Shown here: piece after piece, positions 54,888 through 63,979 of the stretch
How positions within the stretch are numbered: position 1 is the first letter of the stretch
How the letters are laid out: the number at the start of each line of letters is the position of its first letter
Assembly: GCF_025133575.1 (NCBI RefSeq)
Contig: NZ_CP104011.1
Span: forward strand, 868,001 to 932,000
Origin: Pseudomonas sp. GCEP-101
GTDB taxonomy: Bacteria; Pseudomonadota; Gammaproteobacteria; Pseudomonadales; Pseudomonadaceae
Direction of reading: 5' to 3'
DNA length: 64,000 nt
Notes under the pieces: generated by a model
Seen by the model: the letters and a program-made list of their open reading frames with translations, nothing else
Databases searched by the model: none
Told to the model about the DNA's origin: nothing
Translations under genes and position numbers: made by a program

Positions 54888-55940
54888 TCAGCCCTTGAGC
54901 TTGGACCAGATGCGGTCCTGCAGCTCGCGGGAGGCGTTGCTGCATTCCTTTTCCAGGCGCAGGCGCTGCGCGTATTCGGGCGGCATGTTGATGGCGTCCA
55001 TCACCTTCCACTTGGCGTCCAGCAGATGGTCAGTCTGGATACCGTTGGAATAGGCGATGGCGTTGGTCACCGCGGCGGCGTTCTCCGGCTTCATCATCCA
55101 GTTGATGAAGACCTTGGCGTTCTCCGGGTGCGGGGCGCTTTTCGGCACGGCGAAGTTGTCCTGGAAGGAGGCCACGCCTTCGCGCGGGTAGACATACTTG
55201 ATGGTGCTCTTCTGCAGGGTGGCGCGGGCGGTGGAGCCGTTCCAGTTCTGCATCAGCACCACTTCGCCAGAGGCCATGCGATCCACGGTGTTGTCGGAGC
55301 TGTACATCTTCAGGAAGGGCTTCTGCTTCTGCAGCAGTTCGAGGATCTTCTTGGCGTCCTGCGGACTCTCGGTGCACTCGTCGACGTTGAGGTAATGCGC
55401 GGCGGCGTTGATCAGGCTGCTCGGGGTATCCAGCGCGGCAACCTGGCCCTGCAATTCCGGACGCGGCTCGAAGAATTCCTTCCACGAGTCATCCAGCTTG
55501 CCGCCCGGCACCCGCGCACTGTCGTAGGAGAAGCCGGTGGAGCCCCACAGGTAAGGCGCCGAGTACTTGCGGCCGGGGTCGAAGGCCGGGTCGCGGAAGG
55601 CCGGCTTCACGTACTGGAAGTTGGCCAGCGCAGGCGTGTCGATTTCCAGCAGCAGGTCCTGCTTGATCAGCGTCTGCATGATCGAGTGCGACGGCACGAT
55701 CACGTCGTACGCGGCGCCGCCGGCCTGCAGCTTGGCCAGCAGGGTTTCGTTGCTGTCGTAGCCGTCCATGGTGACCTTGATGCCGGTCTCCTTCTCGAAC
55801 TTGGCCAGCAGTTCCACCGGGTAATAGTCCGTCCAGTTGTAGAAGAACAACTGCTTGGGCTCCTCGGCCTGGGCGACGCCCGCGGCCAGCAGAGCGAGGG
55901 ACAAACCGGCGAGGCCGTGGCGCAGGGCGTTCAACTTCAT
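54888..55940 (-). CDS. PotD/PotF-like periplasmic polyamine-binding protein
   Basis: A 350-residue protein with signal peptide (LAGLSLALLAAGVAQA, cleavage about residue 25) and the family fold: LFFYNWTDYYP, GYDSNETLLAKLQAG, YDVIVPSHSIM, YLWGSTGFSYD and the C-terminal NGIQTDHLLD. It delivers ligand to the permeases at 55990-57689. The substrate may be a polyamine or a related cationic amine; the attached deaminases argue for a guanidino, cyclic or pyrimidine-like compound. I do not assign potD because specificity is untested. Confidence 0.85.
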   Translation of the reverse strand: MKLNALRHGLAGLSLALLAAGVAQAEEPKQLFFYNWTDYYPVELLAKFEKETGIKVTMDGYDSNETLLAKLQAGGAAYDVIVPSHSIMQTLIKQDLLLEIDTPALANFQYVKPAFRDPAFDPGRKYSAPYLWGSTGFSYDSARVPGGKLDDSWKEFFEPRPELQGQVAALDTPSSLINAAAHYLNVDECTESPQDAKKILELLQKQKPFLKMYSSDNTVDRMASGEVVLMQNWNGSTARATLQKSTIKYVYPREGVASFQDNFAVPKSAPHPENAKVFINWMMKPENAAAVTNAIAYSNGIQTDHLLDAKWKVMDAINMPPEYAQRLRLEKECSNASRELQDRIWSKLKG

Positions 55941-55989
55941 GTTGCTCTCCGAATCGAAGGGTCAGAAAACGAAAGGTTGGCAGTCTTGA

Positions 55990-56781
55990 TCAGGCGTCCG
56001 GTTTGCCGCGCTGGCCGAGCCAGTACGACAGCACCACGAGGACGATGGAAATCACCAGCATGAGGGTCGAGATGGCGTTGATCTCGGGCGTGACTCCGGC
56101 CTTGATGGCCGAAAAGATATAGACCGGCAGCGTGGTCGAGCCGGGGCCCGCGACGAAGAAGGTCATGATGAAGTCGTCGAGGCTGACCACGAACGCCAGC
56201 ACCGCGCCGGACAGCACTGCCGGCCACAGCAGCGGCAGCGTCACTCGGCGGAACACCTGCCAGGGGCTGGCGTAGAGGTCGCCGGCGGCTTCCAGCAGGC
56301 TCTTGTCCAGGTCGTTCAGGCGCGCCCGGATCGGCAGGTAGGCGAAGGGAATGCAGAAGCCGACGTGGGCGACGATCACCGTCATCAGGCCGAGCTTGAT
56401 GCCCAGCGACATGAACAGCAGCAGCGTGGCCACCGCGATGACGATCTCCGGCAGGATCAGCGGCAGGTTGATGCCGCCCTCCACCAGCCGCCGCCCGTAG
56501 AACGGCCGCGAGGTCGCCAGCGCCGCGGCCAGGGCGATCGCCGTGGACAGCACGGTGGCGAACCCGGCGACCACCAGCGAGTTGAACGCCGCCGCCTGGA
56601 TCGAGGGATTGGCGACGATCTTGCCGTACCAGGCGAAGGAGAATTCGGTCCACACCGTGGCCGAACGGTTGGCGTTGAAGCTGTAACCGATCAGCACGAG
56701 GATCGGCAGGTACAGGTAGGCCAGCACCAGCAGGCTGGTTTCGCGGGTGCCGGGCAGTTTCTTCAGGTGCTGGGCGATCAT
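55990..56781 (-). CDS. PotC/PotI-like ABC permease
   Basis: A 263-residue protein with six TM helices and the ABC EAA loop (LLEAAGDLYASPWQVFRRVTLPLLWPA). The N-terminus is SLLVLAYLYLPILVLIGYSFNANR, typical of the PotC side. It overlaps the upstream permease by 4 bases. Confidence 0.88.
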   Translation of the reverse strand: MIAQHLKKLPGTRETSLLVLAYLYLPILVLIGYSFNANRSATVWTEFSFAWYGKIVANPSIQAAAFNSLVVAGFATVLSTAIALAAALATSRPFYGRRLVEGGINLPLILPEIVIAVATLLLFMSLGIKLGLMTVIVAHVGFCIPFAYLPIRARLNDLDKSLLEAAGDLYASPWQVFRRVTLPLLWPAVLSGAVLAFVVSLDDFIMTFFVAGPGSTTLPVYIFSAIKAGVTPEINAISTLMLVISIVLVVLSYWLGQRGKPDA

Positions 56782-57689
56782 GCGTTGGCTCCTCCCAGAT
56801 GAACGGCCTTGGCGGCGCGGCGGCTATACAGGGCGAACGCGATCAGCGCGAGCAGCATGATCGCCAGCAGCAGGAACGACAGCGAACCACCCAGGGGCCA
56901 GTTGCGCGCAGTGCCGAACTGTTGCTGGATCAGGTTGCCGATCATCAGCGTCTTGCCGCCGCCGAGGATCGCCGGGGTGATGAAGGCGCCCAGGCTCGGC
57001 ACGAACACCAGCAAGGAGCCTGCGATCATACCGGGCATGGACAGCGGCAGGATCACCCGCTGCAACGCCTTCCAGCGGTTCGCGCCGAGGTCATAGGCGG
57101 CCTCCACCAGGCGCCAGTCGAGCTTCTCCAGGGTCGAGTAGATCGGCAGGATCATGAACGGCAGGAAGCTGTAGACCAGGCCGACGCAGACCGCGAAGTC
57201 GTTGTACAGCAGGGTGATGCCGCCCGCCTGGGGGAACAGCGCGTTGAGGGACTGGGCGATCCAGCCGTGCTCGCGCAGGATGATCAGCCAGGCGTAGTTG
57301 CGGATCAGCAGGTTGGTCCAGAACGGGATGGTGATCAGCAGCACCATCAGGTTGCGCGAGCGTTCGCTGAGGCTGGTCATCCACAGCGCCACCGGGAAGC
57401 CGAAGAGGAAGCACAGCAGCGTGGTGCCGCCGGCCTGGAACAGCGAACGCAGCAGCGCCTGTGCGTAAACCCAGTTGAGCTCCAGGTTGCCGTCGAAGTC
57501 TTCCTGGAAGAACAGCTGCACGTAACTCTGGATCTGCCAGTCGGCGTGCCAGTCGACGCCGCCGTAGAGATTGCGCGGCAGCAGGCTGATGTACCCCATG
57601 ATCGCCAGCGGGATGGCGATCAGCCCCAGCAGCGTCAGCGCCACGGGGCTGAGCAACAACAGGCGGCGGGTGGTGGGCGATTCCTTCAT
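56778..57689 (-). CDS. PotB/PotH-like ABC permease
   Basis: A 303-residue protein with six TM helices and the EAA loop VEAAYDLGANRWKALQRVILPLSMPG. The N-terminal region starts LLLLSPVALTLLGLIAIPLAIMG. It pairs with the PotC-like permease and starts one base after the ATPase stop, so the transporter genes are tightly coupled. Confidence 0.88.
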   Translation of the reverse strand: MKESPTTRRLLLLSPVALTLLGLIAIPLAIMGYISLLPRNLYGGVDWHADWQIQSYVQLFFQEDFDGNLELNWVYAQALLRSLFQAGGTTLLCFLFGFPVALWMTSLSERSRNLMVLLITIPFWTNLLIRNYAWLIILREHGWIAQSLNALFPQAGGITLLYNDFAVCVGLVYSFLPFMILPIYSTLEKLDWRLVEAAYDLGANRWKALQRVILPLSMPGMIAGSLLVFVPSLGAFITPAILGGGKTLMIGNLIQQQFGTARNWPLGGSLSFLLLAIMLLALIAFALYSRRAAKAVHLGGANA

Positions 57690-57690
57690 T

Positions 57691-58761
57691 TCACGCCTCC
57701 ATCAGCAGGCAGGCCTGGGGCGGCAGGTGCACCGCCACGGCCTCGCCGACGTTGCGGGCGCGACCACCCTCGTTGCTCTCGCGCAGGGTGATCTGCGAGG
57801 CATCGGGCAGGCGGCAGCGATACAGCGTCGCCGTACCGACGTACATCACCGTCTCGATCACCGCGCGCAGGTGATGCGGCTGGGACGGGTCCACCAGCTT
57901 CGAGCGCTCCGGGCGGAAAGCCAGTTGCACAGTGGCACTGCCCAGGCCCACCGGCAGCTCGCAGGGGATTTCCGCCGCCATGGCGTTGGGATGGAAGCCG
58001 CCCTGGCGCATCTGCCCGGGAAGGAAATTGATGTCGCCGATGAACTGCGCGACGAAGCGGTGCGTCGGGCGTTCGTAGATCTCGTTGGGCGTGCCGATCT
58101 GCATGATGTTGCCGTGGGACATCACGGCAATCCGGTCGGACAGGGTGAGCGCTTCTTCCTGGTCGTGGGTGACGAAGATGAAGGTGATGCCCGCCTCTTC
58201 CTGCACGCGCTTGAGCTCGACCTGCATCTCCTTGCGCAGCTTCAGGTCCAGCGCGGACAACGGCTCGTCAAGCAGCAGCACCGAGGGCTTGGGCGCCAGC
58301 GCGCGGGCCAGGGCCACGCGTTGCTGCTGGCCACCGGAGAGCTCGGCCGGCTTGCGTCGCGCCAGGTGCTCCATCTGCACCAGCGCCAGCATCTCCTTCA
58401 CCCGGCCGGGAATCTCGCTGCGCGCCAGGCCCTGCATCTCCAGGCCGAAGGCGATGTTCTCGCTCACCGACATGTGCGGGAACAGGGCGTAGCTCTGGAA
58501 CACGGTGTTGATGCGGCGGCGGTACGGCGGCAGGTCGTTGACCCGCTCGCCGCCGACGAGGATGTCGCCGCAGGTGACGTTCTCGAAGCCGGCGATGCTG
58601 CGCAGCAGCGTGGTCTTGCCGCAGCCGGACGGCCCCAGCAAGGTGAAGAACTCGTTATGGGCAATGTCCACCGAGACTTCGTTGAGAGCAGGAGCGACGT
58701 TGGGATCGTCGGTATAGCGCTTGCTGACCCGACGCACCTCGACGGACGACGAATGATTCAT
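57691..58761 (-). CDS. PotA/PotG-like ABC ATPase
   Basis: A 356-residue ATPase: Walker [11 protein letters not shown]-loop, signature [15 protein letters not shown], Walker [13 protein letters not shown]-loop [10 protein letters not shown], and a C-terminal TOBE domain. It heads the leftward six-gene operon (ATPase, two permeases, binding protein, two amidohydrolases) and faces the GntR regulator. Confidence 0.92.
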   Translation of the reverse strand: MNHSSSVEVRRVSKRYTDDPNVAPALNEVSVDIAHNEFFTLLGPSGCGKTTLLRSIAGFENVTCGDILVGGERVNDLPPYRRRINTVFQSYALFPHMSVSENIAFGLEMQGLARSEIPGRVKEMLALVQMEHLARRKPAELSGGQQQRVALARALAPKPSVLLLDEPLSALDLKLRKEMQVELKRVQEEAGITFIFVTHDQEEALTLSDRIAVMSHGNIMQIGTPNEIYERPTHRFVAQFIGDINFLPGQMRQGGFHPNAMAAEIPCELPVGLGSATVQLAFRPERSKLVDPSQPHHLRAVIETVMYVGTATLYRCRLPDASQITLRESNEGGRARNVGEAVAVHLPPQACLLMEA

Positions 58762-58782
58762 TTTGGTGCATTCCTCTTATTT

Positions 58783-58812
58783 TTGTATGCAATATTTGAA
58801 TGCAATCTACAA
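58783..58812. promoter_or_regulatory. operator candidate between the pot-like operon and its GntR regulator
   Basis: TTGTATGCAAT (58783-58793) and TTGAATGCAAT (58796-58806) are tandem imperfect palindromic half-sites, followed by CTACAAA which mirrors TTGTA. GntR/FCD proteins often bind such TTGTAT-ATACAA sequences. It lies in the 140-base gap between the divergent genes. Confidence 0.55.
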
Positions 58813-58901
58813 ATAGCGGATGTATTTTTCTTCTGCAACTGGTTTTGCACGGGCGGTTTTGCGGCATCCTTCCCAGGGTCAAGCATGAGGCGGAGTCGGT
58901 C

Positions 58902-59588
58902 ATGACGGAGAAACACCCCGAGTCCACGGTGGAACGCGTCTACCAAGGGGTTTATGAGGCGATCAGCAAGCGCAGCCTGCGGCCTGGCATGAAGCTGGGC
59001 GAGGCCGCGTTGGCGGAATTGTTTAAGGTCAGCCGCACGTCAGTGCGCGCGGCGCTGAAACATCTGGAAGCAGACGGGCTGGTGTCGAGTGCGCTCAACA
59101 AGGGTGCATGGGTGGCGCTACCCAGCGACGAAGAGATCCGCTCGCTGTTCGAAACCCGGCGGCTGATCGAGATTGGCATCGTCAGCGAGCTCTGCCGCCG
59201 CGCGGACAGCGCGATCATCCAGGACCTGCGCGATCACGTGGCCCTGGAAGAGGCGACCCACGATCAGGACCACGCGCGGTTCGTGCACCTGCTGGGCGAG
59301 TTCCACCTGAAGCTGGCGGCGGCGCTGAATAATCCGGTGCTGCTGGACTTCTTCCGCAAGCTGATCGAGCGCGCCTCGCTCTACGCCACCACCCTGGACG
59401 ACGACCAGCACGAGACCTGCCGCGGCAACGAGCACCAGCGGCTGATCGAGTACATCGAGTCGGGCAACCAGGCGGCGGCCATCGAGTTGACCTGCATGCA
59501 CCTGAATGCCATCGAGCAGGCGATCATCAAGGCAGCGGGGAATTTGAAAGCGGATTACCACCCGCTCAAGCATCTGATTGGCAGCTGA
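58902..59588 (+). CDS. GntR/FCD-family regulator
   Basis: A 228-residue regulator with GntR winged helix (about 8-72, MKLGEAALAELFKVSRTSVRAALKHLEADGLV) and FCD domain (about 85-210; metal-type residues in FVHLLGEFHLKL and NEHQRLIE). It is divergent from the transporter-deaminase operon and is its probable ligand-responsive controller. ATG at 58902 has CGGAG 6 bases upstream; upstream frame is not used. Confidence 0.88.
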   Translation: MTEKHPESTVERVYQGVYEAISKRSLRPGMKLGEAALAELFKVSRTSVRAALKHLEADGLVSSALNKGAWVALPSDEEIRSLFETRRLIEIGIVSELCRRADSAIIQDLRDHVALEEATHDQDHARFVHLLGEFHLKLAAALNNPVLLDFFRKLIERASLYATTLDDDQHETCRGNEHQRLIEYIESGNQAAAIELTCMHLNAIEQAIIKAAGNLKADYHPLKHLIGS

Positions 59589-59605
59589 GCCGCAACGAGG
59601 CTTTG

Positions 59606-59765
59606 GTAGAAGCGAGCTTGCTCGCGAACAGGAGCCGGTTGACGCCACTTTAAACGCTCGCACCGAACGGTCCCCTCTCCCTGAAGGGAGAGGGGGCTGT
59701 CCGGCGGGGTGTCGGAGCTAGGCATCAGCCGACAAGCTGCGGTTCGCGAGCAAGCTCGCTCCTAC
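59606..59765. repeat. long-spacer REP pair with an internal hairpin
   Basis: The left arm has one change (GTAGAAGCGAGC, 59606-59628); the right arm is perfect (59743-59765). The 114-base spacer contains CCCCTCTCCCT-GA-AGGGAGAGGGG (about 59672-59695), a separate hairpin, so this may be two nested elements. It lies between the GntR gene and cobW. Confidence 0.75.
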
Positions 59766-59778
59766 GAAGAGCGCCAAA

Positions 59779-59807
59779 GAAAACGCCCGGCACTGGCCGG
59801 GCGTTCT
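59779..59807 (-). terminator. terminator after the CobW gene
   Basis: On the reverse strand CGCCCGGCCAG and TGCCGGGCGTTTTC form a stem and T-run just after the CobW stop (59811). Confidence 0.75.
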
Positions 59808-59810
59808 CCT

Positions 59811-60809
59811 TCAGGCGGTGGGCCCGCCGGTGATGCGGTCGAAGCCGCGGCGGATTTCGTCTTCGGGCAGGTTGTCGCCGATGAAGACGATCACGCTCTC
59901 GCGCTGCTCGTTGCCCTTCCACGGCGTATCCCAGTCGAAGCCATAGAGCCGCAGCACGCCCTGGAACACCAGACGGCGCTCCTCCCCGGCGATGTTCAGC
60001 ACGCCCTTGTAGCGCAGCAGGGAGTTGCCGTGCCATTGCAGCAGGTCGTCCATGAATTCGCTGAGGCGTTCGATATCCAGCGGGTTGTCGCTGCGCAGCA
60101 CCAGGGTGGTGATGCGATCGGTGGCGCCGGTCGCCGGGCGCACGGGGCGCAGCAGCGGGCGCAGGCCGACGTCGGCGTTGAGGTTGAAGCCGCGTACGTC
60201 GAGCAGGCGTTCCAGCTCGATGGCGCCGTGCTCGACGGCATGGATCTCGGCGCGGCGGTTGATGCGCTGCAGGCGCTCCACCAGCGCCTCGTACTGCGCC
60301 GGCGACACCAGATCGCGCTTGCTCACCAGGATGCGGTCGCCGAAACCGACCTGGGCCTGGGCGATGGCTTCCTGCAGGTGGCGCTCGGCATTGGCGGCGT
60401 CCACCAGGGTGATGATGCCGTCGAGCAGGTAGCGCTCGCGCAGCGTCTCGTCGACGAAGAAGGTCTGTGCGACCGGGGCCGGGTCGGCCAGGCCGGTGCA
60501 CTCGATCACCACGCGGTCGAAGTCCAGCTCGCCGTTGTCGCGGCGCTCGAGCAGGACGTAGAGCGCACGCTCCAGGTCGCTATTGATGGTGCAGCAGACG
60601 CAGCCGTTGGACAGCGTCGTCACCTGAACCGCGTCGTCGCCCAGCAACTGGCCGTCGATGGGCGTATCGCTGAATTCGTTCTCGATCACGGCGATCTTCA
60701 GGCCGTGCTCGGCCTTGAGGATGTGCTTGAGCAGGGTGGTCTTGCCGGCCCCGAGGAAGCCGGTGAGGACGGTCACCGGAATCTGCGGCGCGCTTGCGGA
60801 ATCGGTCAT
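59811..60809 (-). CDS. CobW/YjiA family GTPase
   Basis: A 332-residue G3E GTPase: P-loop TGFLGAGKTTLL (16-27), CVCC metal motif (Cys70, Cys72, Cys73), IECTGLADPAP, SKRDLV, and the C-terminal CobW_C domain (ITTLVLRSDNPLDIERLSEFMDD). YjiA-like members bind metals such as zinc. It is third in cstA-ybdD-cobW, the counterpart of E. coli yjiY-yjiX-yjiA. ATG at 60809 has GGGG upstream; the extra 31 residues of the longer frame are not family-like. Confidence 0.9.
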   Translation of the reverse strand: MTDSASAPQIPVTVLTGFLGAGKTTLLKHILKAEHGLKIAVIENEFSDTPIDGQLLGDDAVQVTTLSNGCVCCTINSDLERALYVLLERRDNGELDFDRVVIECTGLADPAPVAQTFFVDETLRERYLLDGIITLVDAANAERHLQEAIAQAQVGFGDRILVSKRDLVSPAQYEALVERLQRINRRAEIHAVEHGAIELERLLDVRGFNLNADVGLRPLLRPVRPATGATDRITTLVLRSDNPLDIERLSEFMDDLLQWHGNSLLRYKGVLNIAGEERRLVFQGVLRLYGFDWDTPWKGNEQRESVIVFIGDNLPEDEIRRGFDRITGGPTA

Positions 60810-60873
60810 GGGGACATCCAGGCAATCAGAAAGGAAAACGGGCCGCGATCGCTCGCGGCCCGCATCTCTGCTT

Positions 60874-60996
60874 ATGAAACGTCGGCCAGGCAGGCGAGGC
60901 AAGGCGCCAGTGGCCGGAAAAAGCGGAGTCTACTTCCGTAGATGAGCATTTTTCCGGCCGCTGGCAACGCAGCATCGGCCACGCAGCCAGTTTCAT
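60874..60996. repeat. covarying palindrome, copy 3
   Basis: A 123-bp imperfect palindrome between ybdD and cobW, with outer arms ATGAAAC/GTTTCAT, a long stem CCAGTGGCCGGAAAAA/TTTTTCCGGCCGCTGG (one G-T difference) and apex CTAC-TTCC-GTAG inside the shared AGCGGAGT...ATGAGCA core. Its end lies 5 bases before the ybdD stop. Confidence 0.75.
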
Positions 60997-61000
60997 CGCG

Positions 61001-61204
61001 TCAGCAGCAGCGGATCGGCCTCCCCTTGCCGCCACCGTAGCGCGCCTCCTGGCGCTCGCGGAAGAACTCCTCGTAGGTCATCGGAGTCTTGTCCGGGTGC
61101 TTGTTCTGCATGTGCTGAACGTAGGTGTCGTAGTCGGGCATGCCGACCAGCATGCGTGCGGCCTGCCCGAGATACTTACCCATGCGGCTGAGGTCGTTGA
61201 ACAT
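61001..61204 (-). CDS. YbdD/YjiX family small protein
   Basis: A 67-residue protein matching the YbdD/YjiX (DUF466) family: [50 protein letters not shown] and a Cys-Cys end. It is always found downstream of cstA-type transporters; its function is not established. It starts 12 bases after cstA. Confidence 0.92.
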   Translation of the reverse strand: MFNDLSRMGKYLGQAARMLVGMPDYDTYVQHMQNKHPDKTPMTYEEFFRERQEARYGGGKGRPIRCC

Positions 61205-61216
61205 GATGCTGCTCCG

Positions 61217-63283
61217 TCAGGCGTCCGGGATGGGCTGGAACGGAGCTTCCTTGTCGGTGCGCTCCTTCTTGGTCCAGGCACTGGCGCCCACCTTGATCGC
61301 GTACACCAGCACGCTGAACACCACCAGCAGGAACAGCACGGTGAGGCCGGCGTTGATGTAGGCGTTCATCATCACGTGCTGCATCTGGCCGATGTCCTTG
61401 GCCGGGGCGATGATCTGCCCGGCGTCCAGGCCGGCGGAGTACTTCTTGCCCAGGGCGATGAAGCCCACGGCCGGGTTGCTGTCGAACAGCTTGATCAGCC
61501 CCGCGGTGGTGGTGCAGATCAGCAGCCAGGCGGCCGGCAGGGCGGTCACCCAGACGTACTGCTGGCGCTTCATCTTGATCAGCACGACGGTGGAGAGCAT
61601 CAGCGCGATACCGGCGAGCATCTGGTTGGAGATGCCGAACAGCGGCCACAGCGTGTTGATGCCACCCAGCGGATCGACCACGCCCTGGTACAGCAGCCAG
61701 CCCCACAGCGCGACGCAGCCGCCGGTGCCGATGATGTTGGCGGTCCAGGATTCGGTCTTCTTCAGCGCCGGGACGAAGTTGCCCAGCAGGTCCTGCAGCA
61801 TGAAGCGCCCGGCACGGGTGCCGGCGTCCACCGCGGTGAGGATGAACAGCGCCTCGAAGAGGATCGCGAAGTGGTACCAGAAGGCCATGGTGTTCTCACC
61901 CGGCAGCACCTGGTGAAGGATGTGCGCGATGCCCACGGCGAGGGTCGGCGCACCACCGGCACGGGCCAGGATGGTCGTCTCGCCGATGTCCTTGGCGGTC
62001 TGGGTCAGCACGTCCGGGGTGATGGCGAAGCCCCAGCTGCTGACGGTCGCGGCCACGGCGTTGACGTCGGCGCCGACCACGGCCGGCGGGCTGTTCATGG
62101 CGAAGTAGATGCCCGGTTCGATGACCGAGGCAGCGACCATCGCCATGATCGCCACGAAGGACTCCATCAGCATGCCGCCGTAGCCGATGTAGCGGGCGTC
62201 GGGCTCGCGGTTGAGCAGCTTGGGCGTGGTGCCCGAGGAGATCAGCGCGTGGAAGCCGGAGACGGCGCCACAGGCGATGGTGATGAACAGGAACGGGAAC
62301 AGGCCGCCCTTCCACACCGGGCCGGTGCCGTCGGTGAACTGGGTCAGGGCCGGCATCTTCAGCTCCGGCGAGACGATCACGATGCCGATGGCCAGGGCGA
62401 TGATGGTGCCGATCTTGAGGAAGGTCGACAGGTAGTCACGCGGGGCCAGCAGCAGCCACACCGGCAGCACCGAGGCGATGGCGCCGTAGGCGATCAGCAT
62501 CCAGACGATCTGCACGCCGTGGAAGGTGAACACCGGGGCCCACTCGGGGCTGGCGGCGATCTGCCCGCCGAGCCAGATGGAACCCAGCAGCAGCAGGATG
62601 CCCACGACGGAAATCTCGCCGATGCGGCCCGGGCGGATGTAGCGCATGTACACGCCCATGAACAGCGCGATCGGGATGGTCGCCAGCACGGTGAACATGC
62701 CCCACGGGCTTTCGGCCAGGGCCTTCACCACGATCAGCGCGAGCACCGCGAGGATGATGATCATGATCAGGAACGCGCCGAACAGAGCGATGGTCCCCGC
62801 CACCTGCCCCATTTCCTCGCGGACCAGTTCACCCAGCGAACGCCCGTTGCGGCGGCTGGAGATGAACAGCACCATGAAATCCTGCACGGCGCCGGCCAGC
62901 ACCACGCCGGCGATCAGCCAGAGCGTGCCGGGCAGGTAACCCATCTGCGCAGCCAGTACGGGACCGACCAGCGGGCCGGCGCCGGCGATGGCAGCGAAGT
63001 GGTGACCGAAGAGGATGTGCTTGTTGGTCGGGACGTAGTCCAGGCCGTCGTTGTTGAGGACCGCGGGGGTCGCTCGATTGGCGTCCAGTTGCATCACCCT
63101 GGTGGCGATGAACAGGCTGTAGTAGCGGTAGGCGACCAGGTAGATGGCAACCGCCGCGACGACGATCCACAGTGCGTTGATGGCTTCGCCGCGGCGTAGC
63201 GCCACGACTCCCAAGGCAAATGCACCGACTATCGCCACCACCAGCCATGCGAGGTGACGTAGCAGGTTGTTGTTATTGTTCAT
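61217..63283 (-). CDS. cstA: CstA/BtsT-type carbon starvation (pyruvate) transporter
   Basis: A 688-residue inner-membrane protein with about 16 TM helices. It has the CstA signatures PTNKHILFGHHFAAIAGAGPLVGPVLAAQMGYLPG, SRRNGRSLGELVREE and FHALISSGTTPKLLNREPDARYIGYGGML. Characterised relatives (BtsT, CstA) import pyruvate, and CstA also peptides. Together with YbdD and CobW it resembles the E. coli yjiYXA unit. No BtsSR-type two-component genes are in this window. Confidence 0.93.
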   Translation of the reverse strand: MNNNNNLLRHLAWLVVAIVGAFALGVVALRRGEAINALWIVVAAVAIYLVAYRYYSLFIATRVMQLDANRATPAVLNNDGLDYVPTNKHILFGHHFAAIAGAGPLVGPVLAAQMGYLPGTLWLIAGVVLAGAVQDFMVLFISSRRNGRSLGELVREEMGQVAGTIALFGAFLIMIIILAVLALIVVKALAESPWGMFTVLATIPIALFMGVYMRYIRPGRIGEISVVGILLLLGSIWLGGQIAASPEWAPVFTFHGVQIVWMLIAYGAIASVLPVWLLLAPRDYLSTFLKIGTIIALAIGIVIVSPELKMPALTQFTDGTGPVWKGGLFPFLFITIACGAVSGFHALISSGTTPKLLNREPDARYIGYGGMLMESFVAIMAMVAASVIEPGIYFAMNSPPAVVGADVNAVAATVSSWGFAITPDVLTQTAKDIGETTILARAGGAPTLAVGIAHILHQVLPGENTMAFWYHFAILFEALFILTAVDAGTRAGRFMLQDLLGNFVPALKKTESWTANIIGTGGCVALWGWLLYQGVVDPLGGINTLWPLFGISNQMLAGIALMLSTVVLIKMKRQQYVWVTALPAAWLLICTTTAGLIKLFDSNPAVGFIALGKKYSAGLDAGQIIAPAKDIGQMQHVMMNAYINAGLTVLFLLVVFSVLVYAIKVGASAWTKKERTDKEAPFQPIPDA

Positions 63284-63427
63284 AGCGAGGCTTCCGACAG
63301 TTTGAAGGCGAGAATTCGCAGAAAAATTCTAGTCTTTTCCAGCGACCCATTCATACGACCTTAGTCTAGAGCGGTTACGCGCTTATTGCCGGAGGTCAAA
63401 CCGCTGGACCGCGGAGTCAGGAAATGC

Positions 63428-63453
63428 AAAGGCCCGCCTGGGGCGGGCCTTTG
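63428..63453 (-). terminator. hairpin after the DUF3015 gene
   Basis: AAAGGCCCGCC and GGCGGGCCTTT form a perfect 11-bp stem with a 3-4 base loop, 17 bases beyond the DUF3015 stop. The T-run is only three, so termination is likely but not strong. Confidence 0.6.
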
Positions 63454-63469
63454 GCGGCGTCGTGTGGAC

Positions 63470-63979
63470 TCAGACCGGTTGCTTGGCGTACTGCGCCAGC
63501 ACCTGGTCACGGCTCATCACCGCCAGGGTGTTGTTCAGCACCTGCTCGCCGGTGGCGTTCTGCGACGTGAAGATCTCACCGAAGTGCTGCTGGGTGACCT
63601 GGGCGAAGTGCGCGCGGTCCTGGGTCGGAATGCCGAGCAGTACGGCGTAGGCGTCCAGTGCCTCGCCATGACCCTGGGCCATGTTCTCGGCGATATTGTC
63701 GAGCATGCCGTTCATGGCGAAGATCGAGCGACCGCCGTAGGAAATGCGCTGGCTGGCGTCGCAACCGTTGGTACCGGAGGTCAGGCCGAAGGTGGCGTTG
63801 CCCGAGGTGCCGTTGGTGGTGGTGGCCAGCAGGTGCGGGAACAGGCCGCGCTGACCGTCGAAGACCATGTTGCCCCAGCCGCAGCCCTTGCCGCTCTGGC
63901 CGGCTTCATCGGCGTGCGCCGCCAGGCTGGCAACGCTGATAACCCCAAAAATCAGACCCTTGATGAGTTTATTGTCCAT
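63470..63979 (-). CDS. DUF3015 family secreted protein
   Basis: A 169-residue precursor with signal peptide (MDNKLIKGLIFGVISVASLAAHA, cleavage before DEAG) and the DUF3015 pattern: GCGWGNMVFDGQ near the mature start, TFGLTSGTNGCDASQ, and GHGEALDAYAVLLGIP. Two Cys pairs could form a disulfide. Function is unknown; in Pseudomonas it is commonly next to the cstA group. It is intact within the window. Confidence 0.87.
   Translation of the reverse strand: MDNKLIKGLIFGVISVASLAAHADEAGQSGKGCGWGNMVFDGQRGLFPHLLATTTNGTSGNATFGLTSGTNGCDASQRISYGGRSIFAMNGMLDNIAENMAQGHGEALDAYAVLLGIPTQDRAHFAQVTQQHFGEIFTSQNATGEQVLNNTLAVMSRDQVLAQYAKQPV

Noticed and set aside
59671..59696. CCCCTCTCCCT-AGGGAGAGGGG hairpin as terminator of the GntR gene
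   Set aside because: No T-run follows, and it lies inside the spacer of a REP pair; kept as part of the repeat.
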